From positions 1-64,000 of the forward strand of contig JAWXCM010000054.1 of NCBI GenBank assembly GCA_034408745.1: 64,000 bases of DNA. The letters are read 5' to 3'. The stretch comes from JAWXCM01 sp034408745 (lineage in GTDB: Bacteria; Acidobacteriota; Terriglobia; Bryobacterales; Bryobacteraceae). The translations under genes and the position numbers were made by a program. Shown here piece after piece: positions 43,716 to 52,137 of the stretch; the stretch's first letter is position 1, and every line of letters starts with the position of its first letter. The notes beneath the pieces are model-generated. The model ran no database searches. It was not told where the DNA came from and saw only the letters and a list, made by a program, of their open reading frames with translations.

Positions 43716-46117
43716 ACGGTCATGGCCTCCATGGGTTTGATTTCGACGAACTGAGTGGGCCGGGGGGCGAGCCGCTCCAGCCATGCGTCATACGATTTGT
43801 CTTTCGACTTGCGAAGCCTCGACAGCAGGGCCTGTTTCACGTCTGGCAACGCGTATACCGTGTCGCGGCGGACCTTCTCGATTCCCGTTCGCTCCACGAA
43901 ATCGTAAGTGCGTTCCAGGTAATTCGCGTTTTCGCGGTAATACTGGAAAAATAATTCCGCGGCTTCGAGAGCTAATTCAGTGGTTTCTACAGTTACCAGC
44001 AGGTCGGCCTTTCGGACGCCCTTACCTGCCGCGCCGCCTACCACCACCTGCCAGCTGCCGTCCTGGCCCACCAGGCCGACGTCCTTCACTGTGGCCTCGG
44101 CGCAGTTGCGCGGGCACCCGACCACCGCCGCCTTGAATTTGTGCGGCGTGTAAAGGTTCTCAAGGCGCGTCTCCAACTCGACGCCGGCGGTTATGGAATC
44201 CTGTGTCCCGAAGCGGCAGAACTGGCTGCCTACACATGTCTTCACCATCCGCACGCCCTTGGCGTAGGCCTGACCCGAGGGCATCCCAAGCTCAGACCAG
44301 ATTGCCGGAAGATCTTCTTTCTTTACGCCCAGCAGATCGATGCGCTGGCTGCCCGTCACCTTCACCATGGGCACGTTGTACTTGTCGGCGACGTCGGCGA
44401 TTTTGCGCAGTTCCGCGGGAGTGGTGACGCCGCCCCGCATGCGTGGGACTACTGAGAATGTGCCGTCTTTCTGAATGTTGGCGTGGACGCGATCGTTGAT
44501 GAAGCGGGCGGACCGGTCTTCGTCGTGATCGCCGCACCACACCATGTCCACGATGTAGCTCAGAGCTGGCTTGCACACTTCGCAGCCTCGGCCATTGCCG
44601 TAGATGTCGAGCACTTCCTGCACCGACTTCAGCTTTTGCGACCGTACAATGTCGCGCAGCTTTTCCTGCGGAAATGGCACGCACTGGCACAGAACCTTCT
44701 GCTTTTCGTCCTCGAAATCCGGTGCTACGGCCTTCAGCAATTCGCCGCAGAGTTTCGTGCAACTGCCGCATCCGGTGGACGCCCGGGTTCGGTCTTTCAG
44801 CTGCCCGAGGGTGCAGATACCGTACTGATGAACCGCATCGATGATCTCGCCTTTGGTGACACCGAGGCAGCCGCAGACAGTCTCGCCGTCCGGCATCTGT
44901 GCGACATCGAGTCCCGCATCTGCAGCAGGGGGAGGGAAGAGCAAATGGCGGCGGTGCGGAGCCAGGTCCGTGCTGTTCTTCAGCCAGTCACTGTAGCGGC
45001 GGTCGTCCGAGGCGTCGCCCACCAGGATGATTCCATGCAGCCGGTTGTCTTTCAGCAGTAGTCTCTTGTAGACGCCGAGCGAAGGATCTTCATACCTGAT
45101 AGCTTCGACGCCGGGCTCCGCTTCTGACGTGCTGCCTGCGGAGAAAACATCGACACCCATGATCTTCAGCTTGGTGGCCGGTGTGGAACCGGAGAAGACA
45201 GGGCCGCGGTTTCCGGTGATGGTGGCTGCCAGTACCTTGCCCTGCTCCAGCAGTGGCGCCACAAGACCAAACAACTGACCGCGATGTTCGGTGCATTCGC
45301 CTACCGCGAAGATGTTCGGGTGCGACGTTTCCATGTGGTCGTTAACGACAATGCCCCGGCCTACTTCGAGACCCGCACTTCGGCCCAGGTCGACATTGGG
45401 ACGAATGCCCGCTGCGATAACGACCAGGTCGGCGTCCAGCGACTCGCCGCTGACGAACTGCAAACCCTCGACACGGCCATTGCCAAGCAAGGCCTGCGTC
45501 TGCCGTCCAAGCAGGACACGCACGCCGAGGTTCTCCATTTTGCGCGCCAGATACATGCCGCCGGTCGAGTCGAGCTGCCGCTCCATCAGCGTGTTCGCGA
45601 GGTGCACCACGGTGACGTCGCAGCCCTGCACCTGAAGTCCGCGCGCTGCTTCGAGTCCAAGCAGTCCGCCGCCAATGACTACCGCTTTGCAGCCAGGGCG
45701 CGAACGCTCCAGCAACTCCCGCGTGTCGTCGAGCGTACGGAACACGAATACGTTCTTCTTGTCGACTCCTGGTATGGGCGGCACCAGCGCTCGACTGCCC
45801 GTCGCCAGGATCAGGCGATCAAAACTGGTCACGGAGCCATCGCTGCCGGTGAGGGTTTGTTGCTGCGAATCGACATCAGTGATCCGCACACCGAAGCGCG
45901 GGGTGATGCCGTTGGTTCGGTACCAGTCAATGTCATTCAGAACGATGTCGTCGGCCGATTTCTCACCAGCCAGCACCGACGACAAAAGAATTCGGTTGTA
46001 ATTGACGTGGGTTTCGTCACCAAAGATGGTGATATCGAAATCGTGCCGGTATTTCAGGATCTGCTCGACGCAGGCCACACCGGCCATCCCGTTCCCCACA
46101 ACCACAAGCTTCTTCAT
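43712..46117 (-). CDS. nirB: Nitrite reductase large subunit (siroheme, NADH-dependent)
   Basis: 801 residues from ATG 46117 (ATGA overlap with the upstream gene). The N-terminal FAD/NAD part has VVVGNGMAGVACVEQIL and VIGGGLLGLEAARGL. A BFD-type [2Fe-2S] stretch follows (CGCLGVTKGEIIDAV, RASTGCGSCTKLC). The C-terminal sulfite/nitrite reductase domain has the siroheme-4Fe4S cysteines in TCVGSQFCRFG and VGCPRNCAEA. Electrons pass from NADH via FAD to siroheme, reducing nitrite to ammonium in the cytoplasm. Confidence 0.96.
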   Translation of the reverse strand: MKKLVVVGNGMAGVACVEQILKYRHDFDITIFGDETHVNYNRILLSSVLAGEKSADDIVLNDIDWYRTNGITPRFGVRITDVDSQQQTLTGSDGSVTSFDRLILATGSRALVPPIPGVDKKNVFVFRTLDDTRELLERSRPGCKAVVIGGGLLGLEAARGLQVQGCDVTVVHLANTLMERQLDSTGGMYLARKMENLGVRVLLGRQTQALLGNGRVEGLQFVSGESLDADLVVIAAGIRPNVDLGRSAGLEVGRGIVVNDHMETSHPNIFAVGECTEHRGQLFGLVAPLLEQGKVLAATITGNRGPVFSGSTPATKLKIMGVDVFSAGSTSEAEPGVEAIRYEDPSLGVYKRLLLKDNRLHGIILVGDASDDRRYSDWLKNSTDLAPHRRHLLFPPPAADAGLDVAQMPDGETVCGCLGVTKGEIIDAVHQYGICTLGQLKDRTRASTGCGSCTKLCGELLKAVAPDFEDEKQKVLCQCVPFPQEKLRDIVRSQKLKSVQEVLDIYGNGRGCEVCKPALSYIVDMVWCGDHDEDRSARFINDRVHANIQKDGTFSVVPRMRGGVTTPAELRKIADVADKYNVPMVKVTGSQRIDLLGVKKEDLPAIWSELGMPSGQAYAKGVRMVKTCVGSQFCRFGTQDSITAGVELETRLENLYTPHKFKAAVVGCPRNCAEATVKDVGLVGQDGSWQVVVGGAAGKGVRKADLLVTVETTELALEAAELFFQYYRENANYLERTYDFVERTGIEKVRRDTVYALPDVKQALLSRLRKSKDKSYDAWLERLAPRPTQFVEIKPMEAMTV

Positions 46118-48297
46118 TTCGATGCTCCCGACCGCTCCACTCTGACGGCGCACTGCTTGTAGTTTGGCTCTCGCGAGACGGGGTCAAACGCGCTCTGTGT
46201 CACTTCGTTTACGTTGGTCTCGAAGTAATGAAATGGCATGAATACCTGTCCGGGTCCTGTGATTTCCGTGAGTCTCAATTCCACCTGACTGACCCGTCCC
46301 CGGCGCGACACGATGTCCACGCGGTCGTGGCTGCGCAGCCCGAGTTTGCCCGCGTCGCGCGGGTTCATTTCCAGCCACGCCGCGGGCGACAGCGATTCCA
46401 GAATCGGCACCGCGCGAGTTTTGGTACCCGTGTGCCAGTGCTCCACGGTGCGACCCGTGTTCAGGATGAGCGGGAACTGGTGGTTTGGCTGTTCAGGGAA
46501 CGGCTCCCACTCGGCGCAGACCAGTTTGGCCCGTCCATCGGCGGTCTGGAAATTGCCGTCTTCATACAGACGCGAGGTGGTGGAGGGATCGGTACCCTCA
46601 GGGAAAGGCCACTGCACGGCGCCTGCTTCGGACAGGAGTTCGTAGCTGATGCCGGAGTAGTCGCACAGACGTCCCTTCGAGACGGTGCGCCACTCGTTGA
46701 AAGCGTCTTCGACGGTGGTCCAGCCCGGAAACAGCTTGTCCCTGCATCCGAGTTTCCCAGCTACGGCCAGGAATATGTCGAAGTCGGAGCGAGCCTCGCC
46801 GCGCGGCTCCACGGCTTTGTTCACCTTGCTGACGCGGCGCTCCGAGTTGGTGTAGGTCCCTTCCTTTTCGCCCCAGATGGCCGCGGGCAGAACGAGGTCC
46901 GCAAGCTCGGTGGTAGGTGTCGGGTGATAGCCGTCCTGGACGACGAGGAAGTCGAGATTTGACAGACCCTGCCGGAGAACCTCCTGATTCGGGAAGGACA
47001 CCAGTGGGTTGGTGGCGATGATCCACAGAGAGCGGATGCGCCCGGCTACCGATGCCTCGACGATATCGGGATACGCCAGTCCGCGCTTCGTGGGAAGCGA
47101 TGCCTCATCGACGGCCCAGATCTGTGCAAGCTCCGCGCGGTCCTGCGGGTTATCGAACTTGCGATACCCAGGCAACGACGATGCGAATCCAGCTTCGCGC
47201 GTACCCATCGCGTTGCACTGACCAGTGATGGAGAAGGGCGACGCACCAGCACGCCCGATTTGTCCCGTCAACAGTGCCAGGTTGCAGATGGCGTTTACGG
47301 TTTCGGTGCCTTTGGTGCTGTGGTTCACGCCCATGGTCCAGCCAATGAATCCGGCCTTTGCACGCCCGTAGAGCAGTGCGGTCTTGTACAGCTGCTCTTC
47401 GCTGAGTCCGGTGATTGCGCAGACTCGCTCCGGAGTGTACTGCTCCAGGAATCGCGCCAGATCTTCAAAGCCGCTTGTGTGCTGGCGGATGTACTCGTGG
47501 TTGACCAGGTTGTGACGGATGAGGATATGGGCGATGCCGTTGAGCAGCGCGAGGTCCGACCGCGGCTTCAGCGGCAGGTGCAGGTCAGCCATCATCGCTG
47601 TCTTGGAAACGCGCGGGTCCGCGACGATCAACGTGCGTCCCGGGTTCGAGTCCAGATACTGGCAAAGGATGGGATGATTGTCAGCGATGTTGGCGCCGAT
47701 GAGCAGCACCACATCGGCCTTCTCGATGTCCTCGTACGCGCCCGGCGGGCCATCGCTACCGAAGGACACTTTGTAGCCGGACACCGCGCTCGCCATGCAG
47801 AGCGTTGTGTTGCCATCATAGTTATTTGTGCCAAAGCCCAGCTGCACCAGCTTGCCGAGCGTGTAGAATTCTTCCGTTACGAGCTGCCCTGTACTCAACA
47901 CGCCCAGCGCAGCCGGGCCGTATTTGGCCTGCGTCGCGCGGAACCGTTCCACCATGGTGCCGATTGCTTCATCCCAGCTCACCCGAAGCAGCTTGCCGTT
48001 GCTGCGGAGCATCGGGTACATGGCGCGAGTCTCGGTGTCGATGGTGTGGTGCTCGGAGAGACCCTTGGGGCAAAGCTTGCCGCGGTTCACCGGGTGCGAT
48101 TCATGCGGCCGCGTCGCAACTGCACGCCCGTCCTTCACACCAAGCTCAATTCCACAGCCAACCGAGCAATAGCCGCACGTGGTCCTAACCCACTTGTCGG
48201 CGATTCGCTTCGCCGACGTATATCCCGTTTCGTCACTTCGGCCGTACGAGTATTCACCCGCAAGGTTGTCGAGTCCGATCAGTCGCGTGAGCTTCAT
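46114..48297 (-). CDS. Molybdopterin assimilatory nitrate reductase catalytic subunit (NasA/NarB type)
   Basis: 727 residues from ATG 48297. The N-terminus carries a 4Fe-4S site, TTCGYCSVGCGIELGV with GKLCPKG. NTTLCMASAVSGYK contains the molybdenum Cys. QVFMPFHYFETNVNEVT and ADLVLPAAIWGEKEGTYTNS are typical of the bis-MGD nitrate reductase family. There is no Tat signal, so it is cytoplasmic. Unlike NasA with its NasC flavoprotein, no ferredoxin or NADH partner is adjacent; the neighbour upstream is a DmsBC-like protein, which may supply electrons. Overlaps both neighbours by ATGA. Confidence 0.93.
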   Translation of the reverse strand: MKLTRLIGLDNLAGEYSYGRSDETGYTSAKRIADKWVRTTCGYCSVGCGIELGVKDGRAVATRPHESHPVNRGKLCPKGLSEHHTIDTETRAMYPMLRSNGKLLRVSWDEAIGTMVERFRATQAKYGPAALGVLSTGQLVTEEFYTLGKLVQLGFGTNNYDGNTTLCMASAVSGYKVSFGSDGPPGAYEDIEKADVVLLIGANIADNHPILCQYLDSNPGRTLIVADPRVSKTAMMADLHLPLKPRSDLALLNGIAHILIRHNLVNHEYIRQHTSGFEDLARFLEQYTPERVCAITGLSEEQLYKTALLYGRAKAGFIGWTMGVNHSTKGTETVNAICNLALLTGQIGRAGASPFSITGQCNAMGTREAGFASSLPGYRKFDNPQDRAELAQIWAVDEASLPTKRGLAYPDIVEASVAGRIRSLWIIATNPLVSFPNQEVLRQGLSNLDFLVVQDGYHPTPTTELADLVLPAAIWGEKEGTYTNSERRVSKVNKAVEPRGEARSDFDIFLAVAGKLGCRDKLFPGWTTVEDAFNEWRTVSKGRLCDYSGISYELLSEAGAVQWPFPEGTDPSTTSRLYEDGNFQTADGRAKLVCAEWEPFPEQPNHQFPLILNTGRTVEHWHTGTKTRAVPILESLSPAAWLEMNPRDAGKLGLRSHDRVDIVSRRGRVSQVELRLTEITGPGQVFMPFHYFETNVNEVTQSAFDPVSREPNYKQCAVRVERSGASK

Positions 48298-49820
48298 GCG
48301 GCCACTCCTGGGCGGGCCGAGAACGCGGCTGCCATGTTTTTCGGAACCACGCTTACGAAGAAGAGCCAGCGTCCAACCCATTCGCCGAGTAGCGCCGCAA
48401 GGAACAGCGCAGCCGATGCGGCCCCAGGTGCAACCAGCAAAGGTCCCACGATGCCCGCACCGATCAGGATGGCGAGGCGCGTCAGGAACGCTCGGCGAAG
48501 TTGGCCTGAAAGCAGGAGAGAAGAAACGCGCAGCTCGAACGTTTCCGACTGGGACAGCCACAGGAATTTCAGCGTCTGAGTGACCAGTTGGGCCGTGCCG
48601 CCGGCACTCGCTGCGATGGCGAGAGAAGGCGAGTCAGACACGCCAAGCGCCCGGACGAAAAGGGGACCCAGCAACAGTGCTGTGGCGAAAAACTCGGCCA
48701 CGGTGTAAGCGCTGTACCACGCCGGACGAGCCTTCACAATGTAGATGCGGGCCGAGCACGTGATGCCCACGGCGCCAAGGATCGCAGTGGCCAGTCCTGG
48801 GATCGCGCGGCCTGGGATGTCGAACCACAGCATGCCCGAGTAAAACGAGGCCGCACCCGCGAAGAGCGAGAGTGCCAGCACCTCACGGCTGAGCCACGAT
48901 GTTCGCAGACCCTTGAGGGCGCGGAATGCGTAGACCGGACGCCCGAGATGCAGTGTGGATGCGCCCAGGCTCATACCCGCCAGCGCCAGCGACACCAGAG
49001 CCGAGATGGCCAGCCGCACGCCGGTGCCAAATGCGTCGAGCATGGCCAGTGTCGTGAATGCACCTGCACAAAGCTGTGTCACCACAAGCATGAAGACCAG
49101 CGGCCAGTGGGGATGTTCCGGTGCGATGCGCTGCGTGTCGACGCGCCCGGTATCGGGAAGCAGCGCCTCCGGCAGCGTGATCCGTGTTGTGGAGATGCTG
49201 TCGTCAGCCGAGGGCAGACCCGGTGCATCGGCCACTGCGTAATCCATGCGCCAGCGCGCCGTGTCGACCAGTTCCACCGTGATCGCACCTTCGGGACATG
49301 CTGCCACACAGGCGGGCGATTGCCCGTCGCTAAGCCGGTTGTGGCACATGTCGCACTTGCCCACGACGCCGCGCTCGGCGTTATACTGCGGCACGCCGTA
49401 GGAGCAATTCCATGTGCAGTACTGGCAACCAATGCAGGTATCGGCGTTGTGCAACACGATGCCCGTGACCGGGTCCTTCGTGTAGGCCTCCACCGGGCAA
49501 CCGGTCATGCAGGACGGTTCCAGGCAGTGGTTGCAGCCCATCGAGAGGTGATGCCGCTGCGTGTTCGGGTAGTGGCCGCCTTCCAGTTCGCCGACCCGGC
49601 GCCAGTTGATTCCGGCCGGATTCCCGTTCTGCTCATTGCACGCCACCACGCAGCATTTGCAGCCAATGCACTTCGTCATGTCGAAGTGGAAGCGGTACTG
49701 CTCGCCCGGAGCAGGCGCGCGGGACGGGATCAACGGATTCGGTGAAGTCTGGATCTGCACCAGGGACTTCGGGCCGGGCCGGTACAGCAGGTCGCTTTCA
49801 AACAGAGGAAGTGCGGTCAC
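48294..49820 (-). CDS. DmsB-DmsC fusion: four-cluster ferredoxin joined to a membrane quinol anchor
   Basis: 508 residues. Residues 40-200 are a DmsB/NrfC-type ferredoxin with four Cys groups: CIGCKCCVVAC at 51, CNHCLEPSCMTGCP at 96, CIGCQYCTWNC at 129 and CDMCHNRLSDGQSPACVAACP at 156-175 (each would hold one 4Fe-4S cluster). From about 230 to the end are roughly eight membrane spans of the DmsC anchor type. No Tat signal is present, so the clusters face the cytoplasm. In DMSO-reductase-like systems these two parts are separate proteins that pass electrons from menaquinol to a molybdoenzyme. Next to the nitrate reductase gene this suggests quinol-driven assimilatory nitrate reduction. Confidence 0.87.
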   Translation of the reverse strand: MTALPLFESDLLYRPGPKSLVQIQTSPNPLIPSRAPAPGEQYRFHFDMTKCIGCKCCVVACNEQNGNPAGINWRRVGELEGGHYPNTQRHHLSMGCNHCLEPSCMTGCPVEAYTKDPVTGIVLHNADTCIGCQYCTWNCSYGVPQYNAERGVVGKCDMCHNRLSDGQSPACVAACPEGAITVELVDTARWRMDYAVADAPGLPSADDSISTTRITLPEALLPDTGRVDTQRIAPEHPHWPLVFMLVVTQLCAGAFTTLAMLDAFGTGVRLAISALVSLALAGMSLGASTLHLGRPVYAFRALKGLRTSWLSREVLALSLFAGAASFYSGMLWFDIPGRAIPGLATAILGAVGITCSARIYIVKARPAWYSAYTVAEFFATALLLGPLFVRALGVSDSPSLAIAASAGGTAQLVTQTLKFLWLSQSETFELRVSSLLLSGQLRRAFLTRLAILIGAGIVGPLLVAPGAASAALFLAALLGEWVGRWLFFVSVVPKNMAAAFSARPGVAA

Positions 49821-50428
49821 GCGCAGGCTCCTTCCAAAGCGGCCGTGCAGCGCAGTGCTTCGCGCAGCCCCACCACTTCGCCGATGACGAACACCGCGGG
49901 AGCGGTGACCTCCACGCGCCGCTTCGCCACACCGGCAAGGGTGGACTCGACGACGCGCTCGCGGTCCGTGCCTGCGTTTTCGATGAAAGCGACCAGCGTG
50001 TCGATGCCACGGTAGACAGACCAGTCCAGCGAGGTCAGTCCTTCGCGGCGTCCAGCGATCACGGCAAACGAGCCAGCGATTCCTCGGCAGGTAAGAGGAA
50101 TGCCCGCGCCCGCAGGACCGGCGATTACGGAGGAAATGGCGGGGACTACCTCAGCCTCAATGCCATGCAGCCGTACGAATACGTCGCATTTGTCGATGAA
50201 ATGCAGGATCCAGTCGTCAATTTCGGACTGAATTTGTTCCTGCTGGCCCTGCTTTTTGCCTGCATAGATAAAAACAGCGGAGGGATTCGCCTGCGCCAGT
50301 ACTTCTGCGCTGACAAGCCGGTCATAGGTGACGACGTCGGCTGACTGCAGCACGCGGAGTGCTTTAAGGGTCAGCAGATCTGGATTGCCGGGACCTGCCC
50401 CGGCCAGATACACTTTGGCGGTTCGCAC
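49817..50428 (-). CDS. Shortened uroporphyrinogen-III C-methyltransferase-like protein (CobA/SUMT family)
   Basis: 203 residues starting at GTG 50428 after a GGAGG site. The N-terminus KVYLAGAGPGNPDLLTLKAL and DRLVS are classical SUMT, as are VVPAISSVIAGPAGAGIPLT and the final VFVIGEVVGLREAL. Family members have about 250 residues. Here the VRL segment jumps straight to HGI, missing the ~20-residue loop with GGDP and FGRGGEE that binds substrate, and a second ~28-residue block (YMG region) is missing near residue 146. The frame is intact through both. It heads the nitrate operon, where SUMT would supply siroheme. Whether this short form is active is doubtful. Confidence 0.75.
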   Translation of the reverse strand: MRTAKVYLAGAGPGNPDLLTLKALRVLQSADVVTYDRLVSAEVLAQANPSAVFIYAGKKQGQQEQIQSEIDDWILHFIDKCDVFVRLHGIEAEVVPAISSVIAGPAGAGIPLTCRGIAGSFAVIAGRREGLTSLDWSVYRGIDTLVAFIENAGTDRERVVESTLAGVAKRRVEVTAPAVFVIGEVVGLREALRCTAALEGACA

Positions 50429-50695
50429 GCTTGTCGGGCCTCCTGGGTTAGGAAGACAGGCACAGACGTGTCGCGACGTGGTTCACGGTCTGAGACTGAA
50501 TTGCTGCGCTTGCTGACTCAGGCACTGAGTCGGGGAGGGGAGAACGAACGTGGCCCCAGGGTACTACGCCGGAAAGCCCGTTCGTTTCGCTGGCGACAAA
50601 AGTAGTGTACCCCGACTGGCGGGGAAAAAGTAAATAGGAAAATTTTATGACCCGCCATGCGAACCGTGAGGGTTCGAGCGGAACGGTCTCTAAAT
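50429..50695 (-). promoter_or_regulatory. Leader/promoter region of the nitrate operon with several hairpins
   Basis: 267 bases without a gene. Three inverted repeats stand out: GACTCAG-GCA-CTGAGTC (50515-50531), AACGAACG at 50543-50550 with CGTTCGTT at 50579-50586, and CCCCG-ACTGG-CGGGG (50610-50624). A TACACT on the minus strand (50604-50609) could be a -10 box, which would put the first two hairpins in a leader of about 170 bases. Nitrate operons are often controlled by leader hairpins or by regulator sites; which one applies here is unknown. Confidence 0.45.
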
Positions 50696-51973
50696 CTAAA
50701 CGGTGATGCCGATTTGCCCTGCCAGCGAGGAAAGGTCGGCGCCGTGGGCCGGGAGTGCGGGCAGGATGCGCGCGTGGTTCTGCCAGATCCACGGGTCGAC
50801 ACAAGGCATCGGTTCGATGGTTCCGTCTATCCCCTGGAGCCGGCGCCACTCGGTCATATACCGGTTCTCCCAGGCCTGCAATTCTGTCGATCCGCCCGAG
50901 CCACGAAGCGCTTTGGCGATCGCCTGGCCCAGGTCCGCAGCCTCGGTTAAGCCGACGTTGAGGCTCTGGACGCCAATTGGGCCGGCGAGGTGCGCCGCAT
51001 CGCCAAGGATCCAGCACCTGTCGCGGCCGAAGCCACTGGAGAGCCGCCGTTCAAAGCGGACGGCCGTGCGCCAGCCGATCTCGTCGACGCTGCCTTCGAA
51101 CCACGGCGCACGCTCCAGGATGAGTTCCTTCAGCAGCCGGTCCGGAAGCGTATTGACGTCGCCAGTAGTGGAGTCGATGCGGTCCTTGACGCGGTCTGTC
51201 GGCTCGCCGAAACGCTGGCGATATTTGGCAAGCCGGTCATCCTCGGCATTGTGAAAGTCCGGCAGTTCGAAGCTCCATCGGAACCACCCGTCGCCGAGGG
51301 GCCACAGCACGTCTGAAGTTCGCTCGCCCAGCACGACACGGACTTCTTCCTCAATGTCAGCGCTGGAGTTGAATTCGAACACGCCATACCAGGCACATGG
51401 GCCGACCTCAGGGAACGAGAAGCCCAGCGATCGGCGTACGGCGGACGCATAACCATCGGCACCCACAACATACGGAACGTTTTCTGTCCACGACTTCGCC
51501 ACCACCCAGTCAGACCGCGACACAACGTAGCCGAACGATTCCTTCTCGTATCGGTTGAGCGCCACGTTCACGTGGTCTTCCTGGGGATCCAGGTTCATCA
51601 CCTTGTGACGCCACTGGACTTTGACGCCCGCCTCGGTGAGTGCCTTCTCCAGCTGAGACTCCAGCAAACTCTGCGGCAGGATGAGCATCGGCTTGCCGCT
51701 GGGCTGATCCAGCCGGATTTCGGCTCGGCGCACTTTCCGGTCGTACAGAGCCAGAGTGCGGACTGCGTAGCGGTCGTCGGACGTGTCGACGGCAATGCCG
51801 GATCTGTGCAGCAGGTCGACGGTACTGGGATGCAGGGCCAGCGCGTAACTGTGGGCGCAGCCCCAGATCCCTGTGTCGACCACCTGCACGGATACCCCAG
51901 CCCGCGCCAGGGAATGTGCGGCAAACAACCCTACCGGCCCCGCGCCGCTCACCAGAACTTCGGGTTTCTCCAT
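50696..51973 (-). CDS. FAD-dependent aromatic-type monooxygenase (PHBH-like)
   Basis: 425 residues from ATG 51973, behind GGAGG. FAD-binding motifs are in order: VLVSGAGPVGLFAAHSLARA at the N-terminus, YVVGADGYASAVRRSLG (the DG motif) in the middle and CWILGDAAHLAGPIGVQSLN (the GD motif). The family hydroxylates phenols and similar rings using NAD(P)H. The substrate is unknown. It lies upstream of the nitrate operon on the same strand but 267 bases away, so it is probably a separate transcript. Confidence 0.88.
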   Translation of the reverse strand: MEKPEVLVSGAGPVGLFAAHSLARAGVSVQVVDTGIWGCAHSYALALHPSTVDLLHRSGIAVDTSDDRYAVRTLALYDRKVRRAEIRLDQPSGKPMLILPQSLLESQLEKALTEAGVKVQWRHKVMNLDPQEDHVNVALNRYEKESFGYVVSRSDWVVAKSWTENVPYVVGADGYASAVRRSLGFSFPEVGPCAWYGVFEFNSSADIEEEVRVVLGERTSDVLWPLGDGWFRWSFELPDFHNAEDDRLAKYRQRFGEPTDRVKDRIDSTTGDVNTLPDRLLKELILERAPWFEGSVDEIGWRTAVRFERRLSSGFGRDRCWILGDAAHLAGPIGVQSLNVGLTEAADLGQAIAKALRGSGGSTELQAWENRYMTEWRRLQGIDGTIEPMPCVDPWIWQNHARILPALPAHGADLSSLAGQIGITV

Positions 51974-52137
51974 GGAAGCACCTCCGCTTTGCAGAATAGT
52001 GATGCAAGTTTGAGACCGCGGCGATGTGCGTCTGCAGGAGGGTCTTACGGGGCAGGAGGCCGGGTTGAGTGAGCCAATAGCCCCATATTGTGGGATGTGA
52101 CTCACCCAGTCGCTGGCTTGTGATACAACTCCGGGCA

